A DNA stretch of 64,000 bases from Anaeramoeba flamelloides (taxonomy: Eukaryota > Metamonada > Anaeramoebidae), in assembly GCA_027625915.1 (NCBI GenBank), contig JANTQA010000023.1, forward strand, positions 5,766,001-5,830,000, given 5' to 3'. Below the pieces are notes generated by a model that saw only the letters and a program-made list of their open reading frames with translations, did not search any database and was not told the origin of the DNA. A program made the position numbers and the translations under genes. Shown in pieces: positions 46,808-58,300 of the stretch (its first letter is position 1; every line of letters begins with the position of its first letter).

Positions 46808-47753
46808 GGATGAGGATGAGGATGAGGACGGGAATATGAATGAGAATAAGAAGGAGAAGGATACGACAAAACAATTGTTAATCATTAAGGGCGGAAGAAA
46901 TCCAATTTTGGAAAATATAATTACCCCCTTTGTACCAAACGATATAAATATTGATAGTTCAAAAAACATATTGTTACTATCTGGTCCGAATATGTCTGGT
47001 AAATCAACACTTTCAAGAACGATTGCACTCTTAGTAATATTGGCCCATATCGGTTGTTATTGCCCGGTAACAAAAATGAAACTTTCCGTTTTTGACGCAA
47101 TTTATACAAGAATGGGCGCAAAGGATGATATTATTCATGGGAGATCAACATTTATGCATGAATTAGAAGAAACTTCAGTAATAATTAAACACTCTACTCA
47201 AAAGTCCTTAATTTTAATTGACGAATTGGGTAGAGGTACAAGCTCCGTTGACGCGTGCTCAATATCACAGGCTGTACTTGATTATTTTATTAAAAAGCAA
47301 TGCCTTACTATTTTTTCTACTCATTTATATTCGTTAATAGAACAATATAAAAATAACCCCTCTGTCAACTTATCTTTTATGTCATTCACAGAAATTGAAA
47401 ATGACAATATAATACTATTATACAAATTGGTTAAGGGGATTTGCCCTTCTTCCTTTGGGTTAAATGTTGCCAGAATGTGTGGAATTGAAAAATCTATCAT
47501 TAAAAGAGCTACACAAATTTCATTTGAATTTGAAAAAAATAAATTACAAAAATTGAAATATAACCAAAAAATGAAAATGGAAAAGAAAAAGAAAAAGAAA
47601 AAAGAAAAAAGAAAAAAATTACAATTAACACCAATCCAAATAGATTTGTTTACAAACATCTTTGATTGCTATTTTCAAAATAAAGATAAAAAAAATGTCA
47701 TGAAATGGTATTCAACAATTGTTGATATTTTTTTAAATAATGAGGAAAATTAA
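43881..47753 (+). CDS. MSH3: MSH3, MutS-homologue mismatch repair ATPase
   Basis: Intronless, 1290 residues, ending in TAA. With MSH2, MSH3 forms MutS-beta, which binds insertion/deletion loops in nuclear DNA. Residues 160-275 are the mismatch-binding domain. They read ERQYLELRKKYPDMVLFIEC then GYRYILFEQD, where MSH3 has GYKYRFFGED, and later VGVIKQSQLSAIK and YTKSTF. The Phe-x-Glu of MSH6 is absent. The lever/clamp begins at about 550 (LINETYSSFGSRKLKKWLL). The ATPase has Walker A GPNMSGKST (about 1034), then FMHELEET and Walker B LILIDELGRGTSS (about 1110), all intact. Long acidic or Lys-rich inserts at about 310-345, 715-780 and 925-990 explain the extra length over human MSH3 (1137). Residues 49-56, QKILDMFG, partly fit a PCNA-binding box, as in other MSH3 heads. 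A (GAAAAA)n tract encodes (KE)n at about 85-115. Confidence 0.93.
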
Positions 47754-48049
47754 TTTTTTTTTTTTTTTTTTATATTTATCAAGATTTTTTTAATGTTAAA
47801 GAATCATTATTATTATTGACCAAAAAACTTTCTCTTTATTTAAAAAAAATTTTAACTTTTTTTTTTTTTTTTATTCTTTTTATATATTCAGTTGTTTTGA
47901 TGGGAATCCATATTCTTACAATAAGCTAACAGACATTAATATTCAGAGTTCATATTTTGATTCTTTTTGGAAAAAAAACTTTAAATGATACTCTTTTTGG
48001 TATCATGGAATTAAATGATTCTTTATTATATCTCAACGTTTAATTTCAA

Positions 48050-48665
48050 CTAAACTTTGTTTCAGTCAAAGGAGCACATTTTTTTTTCAAATATCAATTA
48101 TTTTTTATAATTGACCTTTGAAGAAATAAAAAAAGAAGTCGAATAATATTAATCAAAGAATAGTTGATATCTGTATGTAATAAAACTAATAAATCAATAG
48201 ATTTTCTTAAAAATTTCAAAAAAGCAAAATTATTAGGAGTTGTACAATTGAGAAAAACGAAGAATTTTCGTTTTGATGTTCAATTGACGATCTTAATAAT
48301 AAATAGGAAACAATTTTCACTTCATTTTCCATACTTTTCTTTTAGAATCAAGTCCCCAAATGAAGTGTGTTGGTATTTTCTGTCTCTATTTGAAAAAGTA
48401 AATAAAAATGAAGTTAAAATTTTTCACATTTATTAATCAAATATCAGGATCAAAGATTGAACAAAATTCCAATAGAAATTATTATGATTTATCTACAAAA
48501 ATTTTCATTGTTTCAGTAACATTAAAACAAGACATTTTTACTCAGTAAATATTGATCTTGCAATAAAAAAAAAAAAATTCAAATTAATTAGTGTTTCAAA
48601 AAAAAAATCAATAAAAAAAAAGCAAAAAGAGAAAAAATGATTTCACTTTTAAAATTTTCAAAATA
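48050..48665. repeat. Dispersed repeat G, copy carrying a family A insertion
   Basis: Aligns with 9560-10015 on both sides of an extra block at about 48287-48460. Left blocks: CAAAGAATAGTTGATATC and AATAAATCAATAGATTTTCT. Right blocks: ATTCCAATAGAAAT, AACAAGACATTTTTACTCAG and AAAAAATGATTTCA. The two copies are similar enough to align by eye over about 440 bp. The 90-codon frame spanning it is a mixture of both elements and not a gene. Confidence 0.75.
48287..48460. mobile_element. Family A element inserted in repeat G
   Basis: It carries TAATAATAAATAGGAAACAA then TTTTCACTTC on the left and GAAGTTAAAATTTTTCACAT then TTATTAATCAAATATCAG on the right, the family A arms. GATC stands on both sides (GACGATCTT and CAGGATCAAAG). 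The empty repeat G at 9560 has a single AGATCC there, so GATC is a likely target-site duplication. Confidence 0.7.
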
Positions 48666-49254
48666 AATTTTTCCTTCTAATATCTATCTAAATACCTTTA
48701 GGTATATGTAATTCGCTCCCTATAATTGGGCCCCTTGATTGGAAAATGGTTAAATAACACATTTGCATTTTGGTTTTAATACAATTGTACAAATCTTATA
48801 ATTTGTTAATAAAATATTAGATTTTTTAAAAATAATTTGGAAGAATTCCTCGTTACTAATAATAAATGTAAATTTGAGGCTTTCCTTCTTGAGATTTTAG
48901 GTTTAAACACAATTATGATAATTATGGTAGTTTTATTTTTTAGCCTTTTCAGAAAACAATTTTTGCACTCGAAAAATGGAATTAAAACAACTTTTTATAT
49001 AAATAGCAAACGAATATTAGAGAAAAAAATATATTTTTGATTTTATCATATTCAGTCTTGAGCAAGTATTAGCGAATACTAGAAATTCGATAAAAAAAAT
49101 GATATTTATTGATAAATCATGATACTAAATAAGACATAAGCAAGAAATAGAAATAATAAAAGCTAAAACTATTATTTTTGATTTGTTTGCATTTTTTGTT
49201 TTAAAGTGATTTTTTGATCTTTTTGATTTTTTGATCCTTTAAAAAAAAATAATC

Positions 49255-49310
49255 CATTTTCAGTAATTTCTGTTGCGAAATTCATTTTCAGTAATTTCTG
49301 TTGCGTAATT
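49255..49310. repeat. 28-bp direct tandem duplication
   Basis: The unit CATTTTCAGTAATTTCTGTT plus GCGAAATT occurs twice in a row with one base difference (GCGAAATT, GCGTAATT), and a third partial start follows. It lies 160 bases beyond the 3' end of the PUS1 gene. A simple local duplication; function unknown. Confidence 0.85.
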
Positions 49311-49469
49311 CATTTTCTGATCGACACATTACCTAAAAAGACCACCGATCGTGAAAATTTAAACAAAAAATCTCTTTTGTAATTTCCCTTTGATAAAACA
49401 TTTTATACAAAACAATTACGGAAAACCCCTAATGTCTTAAAAATACTAAAAAAAAAAAAAGCAATTAAT

Positions 49470-50825
49470 TTATTTTCTTTCGATTGGATACTGATAATAG
49501 TTATTGAGCCAACGCCTAAATGTGTGATTTTCTTTTTCCAATTGAGACACTTTTTTATAGATTTTATTTTGAAGGAACTCTTCGATTTGTTGATCCTTTT
49601 CTTCAAAATATATATCGCCTTTATCTATGCCGCCCATTTTCTGGTTGTTGTAAACTTCGTAAAAGACTTTATTTAAAAGTAACCCATCGCCTGGAACGAT
49701 GCCAATTCTCAACTGTTGCTGTCCGAAGGATTCTTCGATGAAGGAAAGCTTTTCGCCACCTCTCATGACGGTGATAGCGATTGTCATCATTTTCCTGATC
49801 TGGTGCAGCATAAAGGACTGTCCGTGTATTTTGATGAGAACAAACTTGATCCCGCCGATGGTTTGTGGTTCTTCGGCTTCCATCCTTTTGATATACCTTT
49901 TTGATGAGGGTTCGGAAAAGTTCTTTTTCTTTGTGTAATTATGAAAGTTGTGTGTGCCAACAAACTGCGAAAAGACTTTCTGATTTAAAAAGCTGAGCGC
50001 CTCGGAATCGAACTTGTCAAACAAGACCTTGTCGTCAACAAAATTGTTTTTGGTTTCAAAATTTGGTTCGATCAATTGGACTTTCTTGCCACTGAAAAGA
50101 AACGTTGGGAGAAGGAATGCGTATTCACGCGAGTCGGCTCTCTTGTGCGCAAGAAAGGACTTTGGTACCCTTCTGATCCCCCAGGCACGGATGTGGCTTG
50201 GCAAGTGCTTATTGAGCTCGATAACCATTTGCTCTTCGTCGTAAGAAAACTCCATCTTAAAGGCAACATACTGCCGCGCAGAATGGACGCCCTTATCCGT
50301 CCTCCCTGCACGTGACCATCCGATTTTCTTAACGTCTTCTTGGTTCCGTGGGTGGATCGCGTTACACTTAATTAGTGCCTGAACTAAATCTGTTTCAACA
50401 GTTTTAATGTGCTTTAATTCTCCATATTGGATTTGTAAACCATGGTAGCCTGTTCCGCAATAGCTAAACATTAAAACTACCTTTCTTTTTATTGGCCTTT
50501 TTCGTTTTGTTAATTCAAGATTTTGGTTTTGTTGTGGTTGGCTTTTTCTTTGTGTTTGTTGTGTTTGGCTTATTCTTTGTGTTTGTTGCCTTGGTTTTTT
50601 TGTTGCATTGGTATTATATCTTTTTCTTTTTAATTTTTGACTGCCTTTTTCTTTTTCTTTTTCTTTTTCTTTTCCTCTTCCTTTTTGTTTTTCTTTTTTA
50701 ACATTATAAGACTCACGAGTTAAAGAAGATGATTTTTTTTTTCTTTTTCGTGAATTGGGCTGAACAGAAGGTTGCTTGTTATTATTGGAAGACTCTTTTT
50801 CAGGAGGTGAGAGGAAATTTCCCAT
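49470..50825 (-). CDS. PUS1: PUS1-type tRNA pseudouridine synthase (TruA family)
   Basis: Intronless, 451 residues, ATG at 50823-50825, TAA. TruA-family enzymes turn uridine into pseudouridine in tRNA; eukaryotic PUS1 also acts on some snRNA and mRNA and is mostly nuclear. The catalytic domain spans about 110-400. It shows VLMFSYCGTGYHGLQIQ, the active-site loop SRAGRTDKGVHS with catalytic Asp177, SREYAFLLP, FVGTHNFHNYT and FMLHQIRKM, all diagnostic. The spacing TVETDLVQALIK and DVKKIGWSR matches PUS1 rather than PUS3. The first 105 residues are a Lys/Glu and Gln-rich extension with likely nuclear localisation. It begins MGNFLS, which fits the N-myristoylation consensus by letter, though that would be odd for this enzyme. 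A (GAAAAA)n tract encodes (KE)n at about 52-60, as in MSH3 and the PH-repeat gene. The C-terminal 50 residues are variable. Confidence 0.9.
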   Translation of the reverse strand: MGNFLSPPEKESSNNNKQPSVQPNSRKRKKKSSSLTRESYNVKKEKQKGRGKEKEKEKEKGSQKLKRKRYNTNATKKPRQQTQRISQTQQTQRKSQPQQNQNLELTKRKRPIKRKVVLMFSYCGTGYHGLQIQYGELKHIKTVETDLVQALIKCNAIHPRNQEDVKKIGWSRAGRTDKGVHSARQYVAFKMEFSYDEEQMVIELNKHLPSHIRAWGIRRVPKSFLAHKRADSREYAFLLPTFLFSGKKVQLIEPNFETKNNFVDDKVLFDKFDSEALSFLNQKVFSQFVGTHNFHNYTKKKNFSEPSSKRYIKRMEAEEPQTIGGIKFVLIKIHGQSFMLHQIRKMMTIAITVMRGGEKLSFIEESFGQQQLRIGIVPGDGLLLNKVFYEVYNNQKMGGIDKGDIYFEEKDQQIEEFLQNKIYKKVSQLEKENHTFRRWLNNYYQYPIERK

Positions 50826-51214
50826 TTGAAATTAAGAAGTTTGCGGTAAAGGATAAAATAAAAAAATAACAATTTAGAATGACTTTTGAATTGGAATTTA
50901 TTAGCAATTACTTAAACCATTTTGGAAACAGATTGAAGAGGATAAATTTCTGCAATTAAACATATACCAACTGGTTGTTAGTAAGCAATTTAACATTTAC
51001 TTTAACAAAATAAACAGGGGTTTGTACCAAATTGAATCTTGAAATTTGTGAAATAAAACGATTTGCATTTTTAATTTCTAAAAGTATTTTTGCTTGAAAA
51101 TATAAAAACGTATTTTATTAGTCAAGGAAAATTTACTCTTTGGTGGATTGTTAAAGTATGAAAATTCATATTTTAAGGGAAAGGTCTCCTACTACAAAAG
51201 ATTCCAATATATAT

Positions 51215-51430
51215 CACGGGTATTTGAATAATAAATTGGGGAATATTTTCACTTCCTTTTCATCTAGTATTTGAATTATAAATGGGCAAAAGTTTCACTT
51301 CTTTTCTTGATTTTTCTTTTATTTAGAGCCACAAATTGCATCTTACTTCTTTGAGAAGTCTATTTAAAAAAGAAAAATAAGTAAAAGGAAGTGAAAATTT
51401 TTTACATTTTTAATTCAAATATCAGTAATA
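51215..51430. mobile_element. Family A inverted-repeat element, copy 4 (compound)
   Basis: The left family A end appears twice in direct order, at about 51217 (GGTATTTGAATAATAAATTG) and about 51270 (AGTATTTGAATTATAAATGG). A single right end closes it (GGAAGTGAAAATTTTTTACA, TTTTTAATTCAAATATCAGT). This looks like one element plus an end fragment of another, or a local duplication of the end. No coding capacity. Confidence 0.65.
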
Positions 51431-51479
51431 CTTTGTTTATTAAAAGATCACAAATCCGAACCTACTTCATTCTAAACTG

Positions 51480-51778
51480 AGTTTATTATATTATTTGTCA
51501 AATAAATGGGACAAAATTTTCATTTAACTTTCCCAGAAAAGTATTTTAAAATCATTGAAATTTAATCAAATTTTTCATTCTATCAATGAGATTAAAATTA
51601 TTCATTTTTCCTTTGAGAATTGGAGGAATTTGATGATTTATTGTAATTTTTTTCAGTGTATTTTTATGGTAAAGCTGAATGAAAATGTTAATCTTTTTCT
51701 TTTACAATTAACAGTTAGAATAAGAAGGAAAAATAAAGTTAAAATTATTTCCCTTTTATTCGGGAAATCTCAGTAATA
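51480..51778. mobile_element. Family A-like inverted-repeat element, copy 5
   Basis: The left arm TTTGTCAAATAAATGGGACA, AAATTTTCATTTAAC is matched inverted by GTTAAAATTATTTCCCTTTT, ATTCGGGAAATCTCAGTAAT on the right. About 295 bp and more diverged than the others. A 73-codon frame overlaps it and is not considered a gene. Confidence 0.5.
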
Positions 51779-53492
51779 TTAATATATTTCTTTACTTCGT
51801 AAATGTATTTATCAGTGAAGTTTCAAAAAATTCTGATCAACTAAATAACTGAAAAAAGAAACCTTTTTCAGTGAGATCAAGTTTTTTTTCCATTTTTTCT
51901 CAAAAAGAAAACTTTTAAATTCCTATTATTTCTTAAATTATAACAATTTTTTACTATATTTTTGGACATTCCCATTTTCATTATTATTACCCAAGAAGTA
52001 TTATTTGCTATGGAATATTAATATAAAGAGATTTTTTTATTTTTTGAAATAATTCTTAATGTTTACTGAAAAATATATTTATTCAAGATATTAAAAAATA
52101 TTGGTATTTTTTTATGAAGAATAGTTATAATTATCAAAAGTTTTAAAGTTATTTAAAACTTTAAATTAGAAATTATGTTTCTGTTCTCAGGTCAAATTCC
52201 TTTTTTAAAAAGAATAATTAACTGGAAGATATTTGGGAATTAGAGAAATTTTATCAATAAAATGCAAAATTCAATTTTGTTTTTACGAAAAATCAGTTAA
52301 ATTGTTATAACGATACTTGTGAATAAGAACAAACAATTTATTAAAAAATACTTTCAAATTATAAAAATTTTTTTACAATTTTTTTTCATTATTTGAAAAC
52401 AAGAAATTGACTTTTTTAAAAACCTTAAAGGGTAATTTATTCTTTATTAGATCGGATTTTTAATGATAAAATTGTATCAAACTTGTTTATTTTGATTTAT
52501 TTAACACTTGCATTTCTATTAATTTTGTTTATTGGTATTAAGTATTGAAATATTGATTTATAAAAATCTCCAAAATTATATATATCTATTAGGAGATTTT
52601 AATTTAAATTTTTATCCAAGCTGTGGAAAATCTATATTTGTATTCATTGAGAAAAAAATAATATATGTTTCTTCAAAGAACATACCTCAATTGAGCAATA
52701 ATTGATAAAATAGGGGTTTGAATAAATTATTATTCTAAAATTAAACAAATATTGAAAATATAAACCCCATATCAAAAATAATTACCCATATGAATAATAA
52801 ATTGAAAATATACATATATATATATATATATATCAAATAGTGTTCAAGAGCAAATAATAATTACATCTAATTCTTAATTAACTTTTCATTCAATATAAAT
52901 AAAATAAAAACTTGATATTTTAAAAATTAAAAAAAAAATGAAACCAAAACGATAAAAACCCTGCAACATAATATTTGATATGAGTATTACAGGTTTTTTA
53001 TTATTGAACTTTCACCGTAAAAAAGTGAATAACAAGATTTTTTACGATTAATTAAATTTATTTTAAAATACATTATATATTCAAAATTTTCTTAGTAATT
53101 ATTTGTCTTTTTGATAGATTTTTTTCTTTTCCACTTGATTTTTAACAAAAAAAAAAGTAGAAATCAAAAAAAAAGAAATCAATTAAAAAAGAAAAAGATG
53201 TAAGAAAAGAAACTAAAAGAAAAAGAAAAAGAAAGAAAAACAAAGATTTGAAAAAAAAAAAAAATAAATAAAAAGAAAAAAATAATGAAAAAGTTGCAAA
53301 AATTTAAAAAAAAAACGATTCTGATCAAAATTAATCTATTTTTTTGATAATAATTATTGGAAAAAACCTTCAAAAAGATGACATTAATATTATAAAGTGA
53401 GCCAAAATTTTTTTAAAATAGTTTATTTTAATAAAAAAGATTTGAAATTTGCTCTTTTTTTATCATTTAATCCTATAATTTTCAAAGATAAG

Positions 53493-53535
<43 letters not shown>

Positions 53536-54846
53536 TTTATTATTGTACCTTATTTTTTTCTTTAACAAACTATAATTTTTTTTTGTTTTACGAAAATTTA
53601 AAAAAAATGCTTGATATTAAATAATTTATTTTCAAAGGATATTTTATCTTTTAAATCCCATATTTCTATGTTATAGTCTCTATTCCTAAGTAAGGGGGTC
53701 ACTGGTCTAGAAATTTATTTTTTATAAATGACTTTAATAGAAATCTTTATTTACAGAATGATAAATTCAAACACATGTAATAAACTTTTTATTCAATTTC
53801 CATTTTTATAACTCGACCAACTCAACTTTTCAAACAGTTCTTTAGTAGCAATATTTCTAAGATGAACAAATTTTACATGGTTACTTAAGATTTATGGCAA
53901 TAAACAATTATATCCAAATCTAAGGGAAAAAAATTGTAAAATGTCAAGTGAAGTAAAAAATTTCGGATACTTATTTGAATTTATCAGTAAATATAATTTT
54001 TTTTTCTTTGGAACATTTTGGAGTTTTTTTTAAAAATTTTCTTCGATCTAAAAATGAAAAATGTATATCTGTAAAAAAAATTTCCTACTTTTTCTTAAAT
54101 TCAAATTGTTTCTAAAAATTGAAACAATTCAAATTTATGAAGTCTTCTTCATAATTTTATAATATTTTAATAATTAATTTAAAAGGTTTTGAGAATTGCA
54201 GGGTTGTGTAATTAAAAGTATAATCTCGATATAAAATAATAAAAGAATAATTCTTGGATTTTATAAATCCAATATTTTATTTGAAAGAATATCCAAAAGT
54301 CCATTAGTTTGTCACAATAAAAAAAAAATTTAAAAATGAATAGTATTAATGAGAATTTCAATATTTTACTTTTCTCCTCTCATTATTAAATGAATTTTTT
54401 TTGAAAGAGATCTAATTCCTAAAATTGAAAGTACTGATAAATTCAAAGAAATATCTGAAAATTTTTAAATTAATTCTCCATTTTACAAATTTGTTAACAC
54501 AAGCTTTGAATTAAGCATTATAAATGTTTAAATGTGAAGAAACTTTGTAAAATTGACTTGAGGTTCAAAAGATTCGTTCTCTTTAGTTGTTTTATTTGTT
54601 GAGTTCTAAGATTTATAAAAAAGGAAATTCAACTAAAAATTTAATACAATTTATTCTAATTTATCAGTATAAGGTAGACGAATAAAAATAATTAAATCTT
54701 AGAATAGCACTGGATTGTAGTTTGCTTGAATATTTGAACAGTTGTCTTTTCCAATCTTTTTTGGGTTTTTGTGATCAAAAACAAAAAAACAACGAATTTT
54801 ATGATCACCTAAAAATTAACAAAACTTTTGTGCTGTCAATTTAAAA

Positions 54847-54892
54847 GATCGATTCCCGAACTGGGTTGCCACCAATTCGAACGTACTAATAT
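54847..54892. other. Short G+C-rich island of unknown nature
   Basis: GATCGATTCCCGAACTGGGT followed by TGCCACCAATTCGAACGTAC stands out from surroundings that are more than 75 percent A+T. Read on the other strand it begins TTGGTGGCAACCCAGTTCGG. TGG plus G+C-rich sequence is the form of a primer-binding site next to a retroelement terminal repeat, and the plus strand recalls a tRNA 3' end with CCA. Neither reading is secured: I see no partner terminal repeat and no tRNA fold. Confidence 0.3.
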
Positions 54893-55379
54893 TTTTCGTC
54901 AAATATAAGAGAAAAAGAATTCATGAAATAATAAAAAAGAATCTTTAATTGTTTCTTCGTTCACAAAACTTTAAATACTCAACACAAATAAAAAGTTGAC
55001 CGAAATTTAAACTTGTAACGAACCAACAACAGCCAGTAAAAAGAAAATTCTAAAGTAGTCTATCTTCTCAAAAGCAAGAAAAACTTGTACTAAATATTTT
55101 GGTTTATTTTTTTTTTAATTTTCAACAGGTATTATTAACAGGAAACTTGAGAGCATTTAAAGATACTCACAAAAATTCTCATCTAAAAAAAAATATTTTC
55201 ACATTTTGATAAAATAATTTTACAAAACATTTTGGCAAACAAACCTATTAAAAAATATTTTATTTTTTCAAAGTTACTTTTTTTATATTTCAAACATAAA
55301 CGAATTTCCAAAGTAAATTTCGGCACCTTGCAAAAAATTCATTCATTTCAAGAACAAAACCAACCTTCGAATTTACGGG

Positions 55380-58300
55380 ATGCAACCATTGTTGACTTCA
55401 AAAAATCTCTATAACCTGAAAGTCTCCCAACAATATTATGATCCAAAAAAAACGAAATTAAGTGTGATTGGTTACAAGCCTTCTCAATTTATTTTGCTTT
55501 CAAACAAAACACTTGGCTCACAAAACAATAGCCAAACAATCATTCAGCTTTATTCAGAAAAAACAAAAATTAGTCACCACTTGCTAACTATTAACGCCGA
55601 TGAAAATGTTGTTTCTGCAACAACCAATTCTTCTCACTCCTTTTTAATTTATACGATCTGTGATCAAAGAATCAAAAAGGAAAGCCGTTCCCAACAAGAA
55701 CAACAAACTTTAAACAAAAACAAAAAAGAAAAGAAAAAGACCAAAACACCACACTTTAATCAAAATTTTCTCATTGATCATAAAAATTATTATTTGCAGT
55801 ATAGATCCTTTCTTGTTCTTTTAAAATCGGGAAATAAAAAAAAAGAAATATTTAAAACCAAATATGACAAGCATTTTTATCAGGTATACAATCCAAATCT
55901 ATTTTTTTTTGTTTTTTTCTTTTCTTATAAGTTTTTTGATCTTACTGAATGTCTTTAAATTCACACAACCTTTTTATTCTTATCACTCATCCAAACCCAA
56001 CAAAAAAAACAACAAAAAAACAAAAAGTTTTTCCCAAATAAATCAAATAACAAAAAAAAAAACGAAAAAGTAATTTTGGTACATGAACACAATTCTATTA
56101 TACAGCAACAAATAAAATTTCCAAATTTTTTCCAAAAAAAATCCAAAACAGCACAATTTCCGATTTTGAAAGATCAAACAAAATTGGTTGAAGATTTTTT
56201 TTGGTATCGGATTTCACCAAAGTGTGAGAATATTTTTGTACTGTCGGTCAAGGAACAAAAAGTCAAAGTAACGAGAAGCACAAGCACAAACACAAACACA
56301 AACACAGTCACCAGCACAAACATAAACACAAAAAACTCTAAATCGCTGAATGCAAACAAGAACACAATTGTTCATCAAAACAACACAAATATAACAAAAA
56401 ACAAAAGGAAAAAAACAAAATCGATCGAGTATAAATTGGTTTGGTATCTGTACAAAAAGAATAAATATCAAAAATATAAAGAGTATCCTTTAAAAATCCC
56501 AAACAATTCCCAAGATTTAGAGAATAGTGGATGGGTTTTTGCAGGAGACAAGATCAATAACAAAGAAGAAAACGAAAAAAAAATTAACAAAAAAAAACAA
56601 AATAACCAAATCTTATTCCGATACTCAAGCAAAAAGAACGATTATGAAATTGTTCACTTACGAAGTGGGATCAATTTTTTATGCCACCAACAAAAATTAG
56701 GACTCAAAACAAACAACCCATTTATTCGGATCACGTTTTGGAATTTGGAATATTTGGAAAAGTTTGAATACAATGTCACATTGGTTGGCTATTCTCAGAA
56801 GTTTATCAAAAATTGTCGAGTCTTCTTTGGATCTGTTCGGAGAATGCTACTGATCTTGATCCCAAATTGCCATATTTCTTTAATTGATTCAAGTAAAGAG
56901 CATGGCACATGTGATTCTCTCTCCTTTACCGTTTCTGAATTTGCTAATTTCATGTCAATTAATAATAAAAATGAAAATGAAAATGAAAATGAAAATGAAA
57001 ATGAAAATGCAAAACAAATTGGCAAGCAAAATAAATATAAAAACAACCAACAAATTGATCAAAAAAAGACCAAACAAAACGATCAAATTCAATCACTAAA
57101 TATTATACCGTTCAACGCAAATGGGAGGTACACTGATTATTTAAATTTGGAAACAATGCAAATTAATAGATTTAATATTAATAATAATTTCTTCCTCTTT
57201 TTATTTAAAAATAAAATCCGTTATGTCAAAAAAAACGATCTCATTGTTATTACCCACTTAATTATTGTACATCTTAAGCAACCAGAATTATTAATCAAAT
57301 TGATCAAATACATTGTTGTCAAATATCCAGAATACCTCAACAGCTCTTTTTTCAAAGAATATATCCTTTCCAAAGTTTACCAATCATTAATTACAAATTC
57401 AAATTTCCAAAGATCTTTACTTTCGGTCTTCTCTTCAACTTCATTAATTTGCTATGGATCTTTAGAATCGAAAAATAATTTAATGAACATTATTAATTAT
57501 TCTAATTTATTTTCGAATGCTCATAAAGATTTACAATTGCAAAAGAAAAGCAATACTATATCAAATAACATAAAAAAAAAAATTCATATACCACCAAGCT
57601 GGGAACCATTTAATTTGTTAATTTTAATAAGAAAACATAAATTTGATTTGCATTCAAATCGACCACATAGAGAAAGAAAATTATTTCATAAAAAATCATT
57701 AATTTTAAAAAAAAAACAAATCCGTTCAAAAAAATATTCATTATTGCCACTAAATAACAAGAATATAAAAAAAAAAAATAGAATAAGCGAGGGTAATAAG
57801 AAGAATACGTACGGCAATGATAACCATAATAATAATGATAACAAGAACAACAATAATAATACAAAGAAGAAACATTTAGATCTTAACAAATCAATGAAGA
57901 ATAATGAAACGAAATCAAAGAACAAATCGAATTATTATGATCAACTTTTTCAAAAATATGAATTAGAGAACTCATCTTTATTTGAAGAAACAAAAACTAA
58001 ACCTAAAGATATAGTAGACAATTCTTCATTATTTTCAAAAAAATCCATTGAATCAAAAAATAATTCTAATTCATTAAAAGAATACCAATTATCAAAAACC
58101 TTTTCAAGCAAATCATCACATTCAAAAAAAATTTTTTTAGAGGATAACGAGATTGATAAGGACAAAGATAAGATTATGAATAAGAATAAAAATAAGAATA
58201 AGAATAAGAATAAGAATAATAATAATAACAAGAATATGGAATATAGAAATAATTTAAAATATAAAGCCTTAATAAAACCCCGCTCAAAAACTGAAGTGAA

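Larger units (their letters stand above)
47754..49469. other. Convergent 3' region between MSH3 and PUS1
   Basis: It opens with poly-T tracts that may serve both genes' 3' ends. It then holds repeat G interrupted by family A (48050-48665) and a short direct tandem repeat (49255-49310). A 67-codon frame at 48837-49040 (hydrophobic core NTIMIIMVVLFFSLF) has no support as a gene. Confidence 0.55.
50826..55379. other. Intergenic DNA with family A copies, AT runs and a G+C island
   Basis: Upstream of both the PUS1 and GSAP genes. It holds two family A elements (51215-51430, 51480-51778), (AT)n runs at 52811-52833 and 53496-53532, and a short G+C-rich island at 54847-54892. The stretch from 51900 to 54600 is AT-rich with no gene I can see. 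Positions 54900-55379 are the leader/promoter side of the GSAP gene. Confidence 0.55.

Noticed and set aside
48164-48436. 90-codon plus-strand frame between MSH3 and PUS1
   Set aside because: Spans the border of repeat G and the inserted family A element; the frame is not kept in other copies.
53179-53624. Frames rich in Phe/Ser and in Tyr-Ile repeats
   Set aside because: Derived from poly-A/T and the (AT)n run at 53496-53532.
54847-54892. tRNA gene
   Set aside because: No D-arm, anticodon arm or acceptor partner could be folded from the flanks; kept only as an unexplained island.
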